Assembly: GCF_902497625.1 (NCBI RefSeq)
Contig: NZ_CABVGX010000032.1
Location: forward strand, 1-64,000
Reading direction: 5' to 3'
Origin: Pseudomonas fluorescens
GTDB lineage: Bacteria > Pseudomonadota > Gammaproteobacteria > Pseudomonadales > Pseudomonadaceae
DNA: 64,000 nucleotides
Shown here: in pieces, positions 27,264 through 37,506 of the stretch
Position numbering within the stretch: the stretch's first letter is position 1
Layout: each line of letters opens with the position of its first letter
Made by a program: the position numbers and the translations under genes
The notes under the pieces: generated by a model
What the model was told of the DNA's origin: nothing
Database searches by the model: none
The model's input: the letters and a program-made list of their open reading frames with translations, nothing else

Positions 27264-27338
27264 ATGTCTGTTTTGTATCGCGCCTGGGTGCAACATGCCC
27301 TGAGGATAAAGCCGTTCCGTCCACAGCGGCGGGTGTGA
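27264..27338 (+). CDS. Possible 24-residue small ORF after hldE
   Basis: ATG at 27264 encodes MSVLYRAWVQHALRIKPF and six further residues, ending in a basic tail. It is preceded by AAGAGATG at fair ribosome-site spacing, begins 11 bp after hldE and ends 43 bp before the next gene. It could be a leader or a small amphipathic peptide, or chance; no family is recognised. Confidence 0.2.
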   Translation: MSVLYRAWVQHALRIKPFRPQRRV

Positions 27339-27381
27339 ACCCCATGCGCTTACTTGCTTTTGTCTCGTGGTAATTTGATTT

Positions 27382-28356
27382 ATGAGAATCATGCTCCTGG
27401 TAATGGCCGAGCAGCGAGTCATTCTGGACCGACTTTATGAAATCGTGCAGCAGAACTGCGACGAGTGCGTGGTCTATCGCCTCAGCAAACGCCAGCAGAT
27501 GAATCTGGGGCCGTTTCTTGCTTCGGTCAATTACCAGAACTTTGATCGGGTGGTGATTTTCTCCAGAGTCAAACGCCTTGCTCCTCAGTTGCGTGTCTTG
27601 CAGTGCATCCCCGGGCTGGTTTTTCTGGAGCACGATGCATACCAGAACTACATGTCCGACAGTAAATACATGCGGGTCTATTCACGCCTGTACAGTCGGT
27701 TGCCGAGTTCACGCGCACTGGTTTCCGGCGCGGTGGTGGCGCGGCGGATGCAGGCTGAAGACATTGATGCGGTATTCGTTTCCAAGGGTTATGACGAACA
27801 GATGCTGCGCAATACGGGTAGTGTCCGCGACATTCCGCTCGGCTTCCTTGGCAGCCTGAAAAGCACCGAATATGCGCAGCGTAAAGCGTTGCTGGAATCG
27901 CTCTCGCGGCGCACCGGTATGTTGGTGACTCGCACCCAGTCGGGCACCGAGTATCTGGAAACACTCAATCGCATCAAGATTTTCGTCAGTGCCGACATCG
28001 GCATGAACGAATTCATGATCAAGAACTTCGAAGCAATGGCCTGCGGTTGTGTGCTGCTGGCCTGGAGTCAGGGCGAAGAAGACGAGCTGCTGGGCTTCCA
28101 GGACATGCACAACACGGTCTTCTACCACTCCGAAGAAGAGGCAGTGGAGAAGATCAAGTTGCTGCAAAGTGACCCGGAACTGGCGCAACGTATCGCCAGT
28201 AACGGACAGGAGTTTGCCGAAAGTCGCTATTCTTTCGCTCGTGTAGGTCGCACCCTGGCCAGCGAAATTCAGCGGGAAATGCGCCCTTGGCAACCGCCTT
28301 CGATGTTCACTCGCCTGTGGGTGAAACTGCGTTATGGCATGAAGGTTCCAGAGTAA
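27382..28356 (+). CDS. Glycosyltransferase (GT1/GT4-like), accessory LPS gene
   Basis: 324 residues, with the N-terminal Rossmann-like start MRIMLLVMAEQRV. The C-terminal donor-binding region reads IKIFVSADIGMNEFMIKNFE followed by AMACGCVLLAW, the arrangement of spore-coat or capsule-type 'glycosyl transferases group 1'. The ribosome site is weak. It is followed at 2 nt by a GT29-like gene and forms an accessory trio after hldE. Acceptor and sugar unknown. Confidence 0.8.
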   Translation: MRIMLLVMAEQRVILDRLYEIVQQNCDECVVYRLSKRQQMNLGPFLASVNYQNFDRVVIFSRVKRLAPQLRVLQCIPGLVFLEHDAYQNYMSDSKYMRVYSRLYSRLPSSRALVSGAVVARRMQAEDIDAVFVSKGYDEQMLRNTGSVRDIPLGFLGSLKSTEYAQRKALLESLSRRTGMLVTRTQSGTEYLETLNRIKIFVSADIGMNEFMIKNFEAMACGCVLLAWSQGEEDELLGFQDMHNTVFYHSEEEAVEKIKLLQSDPELAQRIASNGQEFAESRYSFARVGRTLASEIQREMRPWQPPSMFTRLWVKLRYGMKVPE

Positions 28357-28358
28357 GC

Positions 28359-29063
28359 ATGGACACTCGACAACCTCAGGCCAGTGAACATATGGCACTG
28401 GATGCTCTGCCAGGCGGGCATCAGTCTGTTCTGGAAGCACTGCCGCCGGCGCTGCAAGCATGCTTGCGAGAGGCCTCCCGGGTTGTGCTTGTTGCGAATA
28501 ATCCGGCGATTACCCAGGCTGATTTTCAGGCGCTGGGTATCGGCGTCAATGACGTCGTGGTCAGTTTCAACAACTGCGTCAAAGCCGCTTTGCTGAACCC
28601 TGACAGCGTCAATGTATTCGTTCACGGTTTCAATGCGCCGGATGCCTACTTCTTTGGTCTGCCCTGCGGGCCTGAAGTGCAGCGATTGTTCAAGCAAACG
28701 GGCGCGCGCTGCTTTACCGTTCTTGTAGGTAACACGGCGCCCCTGTGCCCGTTGCCTCAAGTGGCATTGTATTGGGAACGCATTCCCTTGCCGGCGCTAT
28801 GGAACTATCCGGTGGATCGGCCGGGTGGCAAGCGTTATGTCGGGCCTTCCACCGGCTTTAATGTAATGGTGTTGCTCGATTGGCTGCGCGGTCATCAGGG
28901 TTATGACTACCAGCTGATGACTCTGGGCTTCTCCAACGAGGCGGGCAAATTCTGGAGTGGTCATGCCTGGGATTACGAGCGCAACTGGCTGCAGCACTCA
29001 GACGTGATTGTTGTGCCCCTGCAGCCGCGCAGCTGGTGGCAGAAGGTGTTTCGCCGCACATGA
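28359..29063 (+). CDS. GT29-like (sialyltransferase-motif-like) putative glycosyltransferase
   Basis: 234 residues from the ATG at 28359. Two blocks recall the L and S motifs of GT29 sialyltransferases. The first is VVLVANNPAITQADF ... VNDVVVSFNNC (about 42-72), like the family's 'VGN-...-DxVhRFN' block. The second is RYVGPSTGFNVMVLLDWL (about 158-175), followed by the hydrophobic strand MTLGFSN, like 'PSTG...hhhYGF'. This is pattern resemblance only. It sits 2 nt after one glycosyltransferase gene and 70 bp before another unusual one. Confidence 0.65.
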   Translation: MDTRQPQASEHMALDALPGGHQSVLEALPPALQACLREASRVVLVANNPAITQADFQALGIGVNDVVVSFNNCVKAALLNPDSVNVFVHGFNAPDAYFFGLPCGPEVQRLFKQTGARCFTVLVGNTAPLCPLPQVALYWERIPLPALWNYPVDRPGGKRYVGPSTGFNVMVLLDWLRGHQGYDYQLMTLGFSNEAGKFWSGHAWDYERNWLQHSDVIVVPLQPRSWWQKVFRRT

Positions 29064-29133
29064 ATAAAGGTCTGTCACCGGAGGCCGCCCAGGCACCGAA
29101 GAATGGATTCGATCAATATCCCAGGGGTGTCGA

Positions 29134-29940
29134 GTGTTGAACATTGCGGTGGCTTTTTTTGGTATCCCGAGGAATTCGCAAATCTGCTTTCCGTCCATTC
29201 AGGCCAACGTGCTTGCGCAGTTGCCTGCCGACTCAAACGTGAAGTGTTTTTATCACCTGTATAAAATTGCCGAAGTGCAGAACTCGCGCTCAGGTGAGCA
29301 GGGTGAGTTGGCTGCGGACAACTATCTGCCCTTTGAATCGATGACGGGCGCACTTACCTCCACCGAGGGTGTGCTGGAGCGTTGGGACTTTGAGCGGATC
29401 AAGACGCTGGGCGATACCTGGGCCGATGACTACGCCTCGCTGCGCAACCTTATCTATCAACTGAATTCGTTGTACACCGTCACTGACATGATGGAGTCTT
29501 TCAACCCCGACTTCGTGGTCTTCGTGCGGCCAGACAACTTCTTTCATAGCGCACTGCCGGCGTATGTGTTCGAGCATGCCGAAGCCAGGCGGGACAACGC
29601 CTACATTCCGGACTGGCAGTGGTGGGGCGGCTTGAACGACCGGCTGGCCATCTGTGGCCGCGATACTTACGTCGCCTATGGCAAACGCATCGATCGGATC
29701 TTTGACTTCTGCACAGTCACCGGGCGCAAGTTGCACTCCGAGCGGCTACTCAAGTTTGCTCTGCAACAGGCCGGAGCGAAGATCTGCACAATTGATACTC
29801 AAGCCTCACGCGTTCGTATTACCGGCGCATTCGCCGAAGAGTCGTTCTCGCCCAAGCGCGGCATGGGCAAACGCGAGAATCGTTATTTTCATTTTTTTGC
29901 GCGCTTGCGCACCCTGCTGGACAAGCGCCGCTCGCGCTGA
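29134..29940 (+). CDS. Putative glycosyltransferase-like protein, family not recognised
   Basis: 268 residues starting at a GTG with an AGGGGTG ribosome site. No family can be named securely. It begins with a short hydrophobic strand (LNIAVAFFGIPRN), has FVRPDNFFHSALP at about 130-142 and GLNDRLAICGRDTYVAYGKR at about 166-185. Charged and Asp/Asn-containing turns of that kind occur in nucleotide-sugar enzymes with a 'NDRhAh' motif. Third gene of the accessory trio; its stop is 1 bp from the convergent neighbour's stop. Confidence 0.65.
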   Translation: MLNIAVAFFGIPRNSQICFPSIQANVLAQLPADSNVKCFYHLYKIAEVQNSRSGEQGELAADNYLPFESMTGALTSTEGVLERWDFERIKTLGDTWADDYASLRNLIYQLNSLYTVTDMMESFNPDFVVFVRPDNFFHSALPAYVFEHAEARRDNAYIPDWQWWGGLNDRLAICGRDTYVAYGKRIDRIFDFCTVTGRKLHSERLLKFALQQAGAKICTIDTQASRVRITGAFAEESFSPKRGMGKRENRYFHFFARLRTLLDKRRSR

Positions 29941-29941
29941 A

Positions 29942-30910
29942 TCACGACTTGCGCAATGTCCCGCGCACCATCCGGACCAGACGCAACGCCTTCACGCTGA
30001 GTTTTTTCAGGCCCCGACGCGGGGCTTTTGGTGGCACCAGGCCCTGCTGGACGACCCAGTCCTTCCAGCGAATCCGCTCGTCGCGAACCACCCATCCTTC
30101 CTGCACGGCAAAACTTTCCGCCAGATACAGACCCCGTGTACTGGCGGGCACCAATTTGTCGCGCTTGAGGGTGTACAGCTCAGGGAGCGGAACGCCCTCC
30201 TCGAGAGGCATCAGATACAAGTCTGGCCGTTTGCGGTCGAGTCGGGTGACCAGTTGATCGCCTTCCAGTCGCTCATCAACATGGAACAGGCTCAGGGATT
30301 TGGCTTCCTTCGGCACTTCCAGGCGTAGGTCATAAATCAACTGCAGCGAAGCAGTCGGCAAATGCACGTACGCCCACGGACGCTCCAGCAGTTGCAGTTG
30401 GCCGCAGCGCACGGGCCTTGGCGCACCCGACAATGGCGTCAGTCGAAATGGCAAGGCCTCGCGATAGTGCAGCGCTGAAGCATATGGCGCGGGTAGCCAG
30501 GTATCGTTGAAGCGTCCGCCGAGCCAGCCTTCCGGAGTCTCCAGCATGCACTCTTCGGCAATTTCCTGAATCGCGGTGTGCAGCGGCAAGTTCAGTTCGT
30601 GGGCCGGCACGTATCCGGAGATCAGCTTGAGCACGACATCGCCGCGGTCTTGCCGGCGTTGACGAACCAGAATCCAGTAATCGCGGTTTTGCCAATGCAG
30701 GGTCAGTCGCACCGACACGCCAAGATTGGCCAGCTCCAGCGTGAATCTTTCAGGGTTGTCGACGGTGACCGGGCGTCGACGTTGCAGAGTCTGGGTGAAA
30801 TTGAGCGGCATCCCCACGCTCTGATAGCTCAAGCCTTCGGGAGTCGCTTCGACGGATAACGGCAGGGTCTTGAAGTTGCTTGGATTCTTTCTGATGAGCG
30901 TGCGCGGCAT
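29942..30910 (-). CDS. Conserved hypothetical protein with degenerate Nudix-like box
   Basis: 322 residues from the ATG at 30910, which has an AGGAG site at good distance; an upstream in-frame start at 30943 overlaps the preceding stop and is rejected. Residues 99-123 read G-x5-E-x9-QEIAEECML, close to the Nudix box but with a two-residue longer spacer, Gln for Arg and Met for Gly. I recall relatives named 'metal ABC transporter ATPase', for which I see no Walker motifs. Last gene of a three-gene operon with the AKR and FAD genes. Confidence 0.72.
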   Translation of the reverse strand: MPRTLIRKNPSNFKTLPLSVEATPEGLSYQSVGMPLNFTQTLQRRRPVTVDNPERFTLELANLGVSVRLTLHWQNRDYWILVRQRRQDRGDVVLKLISGYVPAHELNLPLHTAIQEIAEECMLETPEGWLGGRFNDTWLPAPYASALHYREALPFRLTPLSGAPRPVRCGQLQLLERPWAYVHLPTASLQLIYDLRLEVPKEAKSLSLFHVDERLEGDQLVTRLDRKRPDLYLMPLEEGVPLPELYTLKRDKLVPASTRGLYLAESFAVQEGWVVRDERIRWKDWVVQQGLVPPKAPRRGLKKLSVKALRLVRMVRGTLRKS

Positions 30911-30942
30911 GTCGGCTCCTGCTAAAGGCCGCGTCGGCGGCA

Positions 30943-31755
30943 TCAGTTTCTACGAAGGACGTTGGCAACGGTCGCGACGTTGTGGGCGAGGTGCAGCGGA
31001 TTGATGGTGCCGACAATAGCACTGGCGATACCCGGATGTTCAAACAACAGCTCGAAGCTGGCACGCACCGGATCGACCCCTGGGCTCAGGCAGACATGGC
31101 CGCTGGCGAGCGCTTTTTTCACCAGGACGGCTTTGCCGTGTGCAGCAGCATAGTCAATGACCGGTTTCTCGTTCTGTTCGTTCAGATTGTAGGTGACCAT
31201 CGCGCAATCACCTTGCTCCAGAGCCTTGATGCCACCTTCGACAGTTTTTCCCGAGAAACCGAAACCGCGAATCTTGCCTTCGGCCTTGAGCGCAGCGAGG
31301 GTCGCGTAAACTTCGCTGCCTTGGAGAATCTCCAGATCGTTGCCGTCGGAGTGCACGAGAATCAGGTCGATGTAATCCGTTTCCAGACGTTGCAGACTAC
31401 GCTCCACCGACAGCCGAGTGTGCGCGGCGCTGAAATCATGGCTTGATTGACCGTCGACAAATTCTTCGCCGACTTTGCTGACGATCACCCAGTCCTGACG
31501 CTGACCACGCAGCAACGGGCCGAGACGTTCTTCGCTCTGACCGTAGGCCGGTGCAGTGTCGATCAGGTTGATGCCCAGGTTGCGCGCAAACGTGAGCAGC
31601 ATGCGTGCTTCGTCGTCGTCGGGAATCTTGAAACCGTTGGGGTATTTCACCCCTTGATCACGACCGAGTTTGACCGTGCCCAAACCCAGCGGTGACACCG
31701 AGAGGTCAGTGCTGCCCAATGGCCGATGAAGCTCGTGCAGTGTCGGTTGGCTCAT
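30943..31755 (-). CDS. Aldo/keto reductase
   Basis: 270 residues with the AKR barrel. The catalytic Asp/Tyr region is INLIDTAPAYGQSEE, the Lys strand is VIVSKVG, the His strand is IDLILVHSDG, and the NADPH-binding end has ASAIVGTINPLHLAHN. The start overlaps the stop of the FAD-dependent oxidoreductase (ATGA), so the two are translationally coupled. Substrate unknown; the conserved pairing with an FAD enzyme suggests linked redox steps. Confidence 0.9.
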   Translation of the reverse strand: MSQPTLHELHRPLGSTDLSVSPLGLGTVKLGRDQGVKYPNGFKIPDDDEARMLLTFARNLGINLIDTAPAYGQSEERLGPLLRGQRQDWVIVSKVGEEFVDGQSSHDFSAAHTRLSVERSLQRLETDYIDLILVHSDGNDLEILQGSEVYATLAALKAEGKIRGFGFSGKTVEGGIKALEQGDCAMVTYNLNEQNEKPVIDYAAAHGKAVLVKKALASGHVCLSPGVDPVRASFELLFEHPGIASAIVGTINPLHLAHNVATVANVLRRN

Positions 31756-32927
31756 GGCAGCAGTTGCTCCCAGGCGGGTACGCCCATTGGTGGTTTTGGC
31801 AAGTCGGGCAGGGGCGCTGCCTGACTCGGCTGGATGCCGTCGCGCTCGAGGCTTGCGATGACCCTGTCGGCAAAATCGGGAGCCAGTGCCAGTTTGGTTG
31901 GCCAGCCGACCAGCAGCCGGCCTTCTTCGGCCAGGAATGCGTTGTCCGGACGGGTCAGTCCGGTTTGCAGGGGCTCGGCGCGGTCCACACGCAACGTCGC
32001 CCACTGCGCCGTGCTGAGGTCGATCCAAGGCAATAATTGGCTGAGCTCGTTCTGCGCCGTTGCAATCTGCTCGGCCGGTTCGCGATTGACCCCGTCCGAT
32101 TCCGCGATGTCACCCCCGAGATACCAGACCCATTGGCCATCAGCTGCCGGGTGCGTGGTAATGGTGATGCGCGGTTTGGTCCCGCCGCCCAGGCAGTGAG
32201 CATATAGCGGTTTGAGGCCCGGGCCTTTGGCGATGATCATGTGCAGCGGCCGGCGTTGCATGGCCGGGCGACTGATGCCGAGCGTTTCGAGCAAGGATGC
32301 CGTTCCGGCGCCAGCGCTGAGAACGATGCGTTGAGCGCGAATCTCGTGCTCATCGACGTTCAGCCCGACCAGTTTGCCGCCTTCGAGCAACGGCTCGATA
32401 GTTTGTCCCGCGAGCAAACCGTCGCCCGCCAGATCGGCCAGCCGTTGGATCAGGCTCGGCACGTCTACCACCAGTTCCGCCAGACGATAGACCTTGCCCT
32501 TGAAGCGCTTGTCTTGCAGGGCTGGCGGCAGTTGATCGCCCTTGACCTGGTCGACACGGCCACGCACGGCCTTGCTGGCGAAAAAGCTGGTGAGATTGCC
32601 GGCGAGGGTACCAGGCGACCACAGGTAATGGGCTTCGGACAACAAGCGCACGCCGGACAGGTCCAGCTCGCCGTTGCCAGCCAAAGCTTCGCGCCAGCGC
32701 CGCGGCATGTCGGCGATGGCTTCCGAGGCGCCGGTCAGCGCGCCGTGCAATGCGTATTTGGCGCCTCCGTGGATGATGCCCTGGGACTTCATACTCTGAC
32801 CGCCACCGAGCGTGGCGCTTTCCACCAGCACGGTCGAGAACCCTTGGCGGCGCAGGCGCGCGTTCAGCCAGAGGCCGGCGACACCAGCGCCGACAATCAG
32901 AACGTCGGTGGAAATAACGGATGGCAT
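31752..32927 (-). CDS. FAD-dependent oxidoreductase (DAO family)
   Basis: 391 residues. The N-terminal dinucleotide-binding motif VLIVGAGVAGLWLNARLRR and the second FAD contact (LVESATLGGG) identify a D-amino-acid-oxidase-like flavoprotein. A C-terminal region with LAEEGRLLVGWPTKLALAPDF completes the FAD pocket. It leads the operon with the aldo/keto reductase and the Nudix-like protein. No substrate can be assigned. Confidence 0.88.
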   Translation of the reverse strand: MPSVISTDVLIVGAGVAGLWLNARLRRQGFSTVLVESATLGGGQSMKSQGIIHGGAKYALHGALTGASEAIADMPRRWREALAGNGELDLSGVRLLSEAHYLWSPGTLAGNLTSFFASKAVRGRVDQVKGDQLPPALQDKRFKGKVYRLAELVVDVPSLIQRLADLAGDGLLAGQTIEPLLEGGKLVGLNVDEHEIRAQRIVLSAGAGTASLLETLGISRPAMQRRPLHMIIAKGPGLKPLYAHCLGGGTKPRITITTHPAADGQWVWYLGGDIAESDGVNREPAEQIATAQNELSQLLPWIDLSTAQWATLRVDRAEPLQTGLTRPDNAFLAEEGRLLVGWPTKLALAPDFADRVIASLERDGIQPSQAAPLPDLPKPPMGVPAWEQLLP

Positions 32928-32988
32928 GCAGCGACCTCAGTGTTCAAGACGAGGGCGCAGTATACAGATTCATGCCGGACGCCATATT

Positions 32989-33096
32989 TGTAGCAGCTGC
33001 CGCAGGCTGCGTTCGGGGACGAATTCCACGCCTGCGGTCACCCGCCGAATAGGACGACTGCTGCGCTGTCGGACGCAGCCTTCGGCAGCTGCTACA
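32989..33096. repeat. REP-like inverted pair upstream of the FAD gene
   Basis: TGTAGCAGCTGCCGCAGGCT at 32989-33013 (25-bp arm) is the near-exact complement of 33072-33096, with two mismatches. This is a different REP class from the GGGAGC type. It fills most of the gap between the SMR and FAD genes. Confidence 0.8.
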
Positions 33097-33103
33097 GAGG
33101 ACG

Positions 33104-33436
33104 TCAATGGCCAGCGGTTTTCGAGAAAAGCTGGATGACGACAACGCCCAATACGATCAACGCCATCCCCAGCATCGCCGGCACGTCCAGCTTTTGCCCG
33201 TAAATGAACAACGCCGCGACGCTGACCATCACGATCCCCAGGCCGGCCCACACCGCGTAAGCCACGCCCACCGGTACAGTGCGGACCACCAGGGTGAGCA
33301 TCCAGAAGGCAATGCTGTAACCGACAATGACCAGAATCAGCGGCAATGGCGTGCTCAATCCTTTGACGGCTTTCATTGAAACGGTGGCGATCACTTCGGC
33401 GCAGATGGCAATGGCCAGGTAGTAATAAGCGGTCAT
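33104..33436 (-). CDS. Small multidrug resistance (SMR) efflux transporter, EmrE-like
   Basis: 110 residues with four predicted helices. The proton/substrate-coupling Glu14 is in AICAEVIAT and the signature helix is AYAVWAGLGIVMVS. Proton-driven dimers of this type export quaternary cations; the AYAxWxGxG pattern favours EmrE over SugE/Gdx. It is divergent from the LysR regulator gene, which may control it. Confidence 0.92.
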   Translation of the reverse strand: MTAYYYLAIAICAEVIATVSMKAVKGLSTPLPLILVIVGYSIAFWMLTLVVRTVPVGVAYAVWAGLGIVMVSVAALFIYGQKLDVPAMLGMALIVLGVVVIQLFSKTAGH

Positions 33437-33539
33437 GGATGCGGCCTCATGTGGAGCATTGCTGATGAGCTCGGCATTTTAGAGTTTCTCTGGATGGGGT
33501 AAAGTCATTACCTATCTGTTTGGAAGATGGGTTGTGCGC

Positions 33540-34436
33540 ATGCAGTGGAATCTTGAACAGCTCCGATTGTTCGTCAGCGTAGCGGAGCGCCGCTCATTCT
33601 CGGCGGTGGCACGCGATCAGCACAAAGCGCAATCGGCGGTCAGCAGTGCAATTGCGATGCTTGAGGCGGACTTGGGCGTGAGCCTGTTCGAGCGCAGCAG
33701 CGGCCGTCAGCCCAGACTGACCGAAGCTGGCACTGCCTTGCTCGACGAGGCGCGGGAAGTCCTGCGCCAGTGCGAACGCCTCAATGGTCGGGCGCTGGCG
33801 ATGATGCGTGGCCAGGAGGCTCGCCTTCGGGTCGCGCAAGATGAAGCAATGCCGTATCAGCCGATCATCGAAAGCTTTGAGGCGCTGGCCGATAAATTCC
33901 CCAGCCTGGAGGTACAACTGACCAGTGCCGCGCAGGGCGATGTGGCGCGCAAACTGGTAGAGCGCAGGGCGGACCTGGGCTTGCTGTTCTATCACGATCA
34001 GATTTCCGAAGCGCTTGAGCGGCGGGTGCTCGGCAGCGTCGAGATGGTCACGGTGTGCGGCGTCGGTCATCCGCTGGCGCAACAACATCAAGTGGATCGT
34101 CAGCAACTGGCGCAACACCGGCAACTGCTGATGTCGACACAGTCCAGCGTCTACCCCGGCAGCGAGCCCGCCAGCCCGCGGGTATGGCGGGCTGACAGTT
34201 TTTACGTGATGGCCGAATGGCTGGTGCGTGGCCTCGGCTGGGCATGGCTGCCACGGCACGTCGTACAATACCCGGCGTATCAGGGGCAAATGGTCGAACT
34301 GGTCAGCGAATGGACACCGCCAGCCTTGATCGTCGAACTGGTGTGGCGCCGCGATGAGCCCTTGGGCCCGGCAGCGCGGTGGCTGGCGGAACGTTTTGCC
34401 GTGCACTTGCAGGCGATCGGTGAGAAAAGCCGATAA
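33540..34436 (+). CDS. LysR-family transcriptional regulator
   Basis: 298 residues from the ATG at 33540 (a GTG at 33534 adds two residues). The winged helix-turn-helix is at the N terminus (LEQLRLFVSVAERRSFSAVARD, then AQSAVSSAIAMLEADLG), followed by a type-2 periplasmic-binding fold effector domain. The SMR gene is divergent and starts about 100 bp away, the usual arrangement of LysR regulators and targets. The effector is unknown. Confidence 0.92.
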   Translation: MQWNLEQLRLFVSVAERRSFSAVARDQHKAQSAVSSAIAMLEADLGVSLFERSSGRQPRLTEAGTALLDEAREVLRQCERLNGRALAMMRGQEARLRVAQDEAMPYQPIIESFEALADKFPSLEVQLTSAAQGDVARKLVERRADLGLLFYHDQISEALERRVLGSVEMVTVCGVGHPLAQQHQVDRQQLAQHRQLLMSTQSSVYPGSEPASPRVWRADSFYVMAEWLVRGLGWAWLPRHVVQYPAYQGQMVELVSEWTPPALIVELVWRRDEPLGPAARWLAERFAVHLQAIGEKSR

Positions 34437-34447
34437 ACTCCGCCGCC

Positions 34448-35725
34448 ATGAATAGAATTCTCTACACCGCGCTGTTTTATCTGGGGCTGCCACTGGTAGC
34501 GATTCGGCTGTGGCTGCGGGCGCGTAAGGCGCCGGCGTACGCGAAACGGATCGGCGAGCGGTTCTCCCTCGGCTTGCCGACGATGAAACCTGGCGGCATC
34601 TGGGTGCACGCGGTGTCCGTGGGCGAGAGTATTGCGGCCGCGCCGATGATTCGGGCCTTGCTGCAGCGCTATCCTGCACTGCCGATCACCCTGACCTGCA
34701 TGACCCCGACCGGCTCGGAGCGCATCCAGGCACTGTTCGCCAACGAGCCACGCATTCAGCATTGCTACCTGCCGTATGACTTGCCGTGCGCAGCAGCGCG
34801 GTTTCTGGATCGGGTCCAGCCGAAACTGGCAGTGATCATGGAAACGGAACTGTGGCCCAATCATATCCATCAGTGCGCCAAACGCGGTATTCCGGTGGCA
34901 CTGGCCAATGCGCGATTGTCTGAGCGGTCGGCCCAAGGTTACGGACGATTCAGAAAACTGACCGGGCCGATGCTCGCCGAGATGAGCCTGTTTGCCGTGC
35001 AAACCGAGGCCGAGGCTCAGCGCTTCCGCGATCTGGGCGCCCGCGCGGAAACTGTCGAAGTCACCGGCTCGATCAAATTTGATCTGACCATCGACCCGCA
35101 ATTGCTCGAACAGGCCGCCGCTTTGCGCGGGCAATGGCAGGCGCAAGAGCGCCCGGTCTGGATCGCCGCGAGTACCCACGACGGGGAAGATGAAGTGGTG
35201 TTGGCGGCTCATCGTAGGTTGTTGGCGGATCATCCCGATGCGTTGCTGATTCTGGTGCCGCGCCATCCCGAGCGTTTCAATGCCGTGTTCGAGTTGTGCC
35301 AGCAACAGGGTTTCGCCACGGTGCGTCGCTCGTCCAGCGAGGCCGTCACGGGCAGCACTTCGGTGATGCTTGGCGACACCATGGGCGAGTTACTGTTTCT
35401 CTACGCCTTGGCAGATAGCGCATTCGTCGGTGGCAGCCTGGTGGCCAATGGCGGGCATAACCTGCTTGAGCCGGCGGCGCTGGCCAAACCGGTGCTCAGT
35501 GGCCCGCACGTGTTCAACTTTCTGGAAATCGCCGCACAGTTGCGCAACGCCGGGGCGTTGCAGGAAGTGGACGATGCCCAAAGCCTGGCGCTGGCGGTGC
35601 AGCGGCTGTTCGAATTGCCGCGCGATGCGCAGCGGATGGCGGAGGCGGGGCTGCAGGTGATGCGGCGTAACCAAGGGGCGTTGCAGCGATTGCTGGATGG
35701 GTTGGGGCGTTTGATCACTCCATAG
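34448..35725 (+). CDS. waaA: 3-deoxy-D-manno-octulosonic acid (Kdo) transferase
   Basis: Transfers Kdo to lipid IVA, the first step of LPS core assembly, at the inner membrane. The 425 residues begin with a membrane segment (ILYTALFYLGLPLVAIRLWL) and continue with WVHAVSVGESIAAAPMIRAL, whose acidic residue is catalytic in this family. The C-terminal GT30 donor site has GGSLVANGGHNLLEPAALAKPV. It starts 11 bp after the LysR stop and converges on tolC across a REPIN. Confidence 0.95.
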   Translation: MNRILYTALFYLGLPLVAIRLWLRARKAPAYAKRIGERFSLGLPTMKPGGIWVHAVSVGESIAAAPMIRALLQRYPALPITLTCMTPTGSERIQALFANEPRIQHCYLPYDLPCAAARFLDRVQPKLAVIMETELWPNHIHQCAKRGIPVALANARLSERSAQGYGRFRKLTGPMLAEMSLFAVQTEAEAQRFRDLGARAETVEVTGSIKFDLTIDPQLLEQAAALRGQWQAQERPVWIAASTHDGEDEVVLAAHRRLLADHPDALLILVPRHPERFNAVFELCQQQGFATVRRSSSEAVTGSTSVMLGDTMGELLFLYALADSAFVGGSLVANGGHNLLEPAALAKPVLSGPHVFNFLEIAAQLRNAGALQEVDDAQSLALAVQRLFELPRDAQRMAEAGLQVMRRNQGALQRLLDGLGRLITP

Positions 35726-35740
35726 ACCGCATTGCCTGCA

Positions 35741-35832
35741 TTCGCGAGCAAGCCCGCTCCCACAGTGGATCCCCGTGAACACAAATTTTGTGTGCCACGC
35801 AGATCAAATGTGGGAGCGGGCTTGCTCGCGAA
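35741..35832. repeat. REP doublet (REPIN) between waaA and tolC
   Basis: TTCGCGAGCAAGCCCGCTCC and four more bases (35741-35764) is the exact inverted complement of 35809-35832. The perfect 24-bp arms are separated by 44 bp. It lies between two convergent genes and can act as a shared transcription end. Confidence 0.88.
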
Positions 35833-37300
<1,468 letters not shown>

Positions 37301-37467
37301 GCGGCCATCCCTAAAAATTACACTGAAGATTCGCGCCGTTTCACAGCGCAACGTGGGCGATTCTGATGCGCAGCGTCAATCTGCTGCGCGGCGTAGCGAG
37401 TGTAGTTGCGCACACGTTCGGCAACAATCCTGTAATTGCGCCATTCATCACGGTGTTTACCGCGGTG

Positions 37468-37497
37468 TTGGCGTTCTTTGTCAGTTGTGTCTAGACT
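37468..37497 (+). promoter_or_regulatory. Putative sigma-70 promoter for thiC
   Basis: TTGGCG (37468-37473) and TAGACT (37492-37497) are 18 bp apart. They predict a start site near 37504, just in front of the TPP riboswitch, which supports the assignment. Confidence 0.5.
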
Positions 37498-37506
37498 GGC
37501 CGGGTT

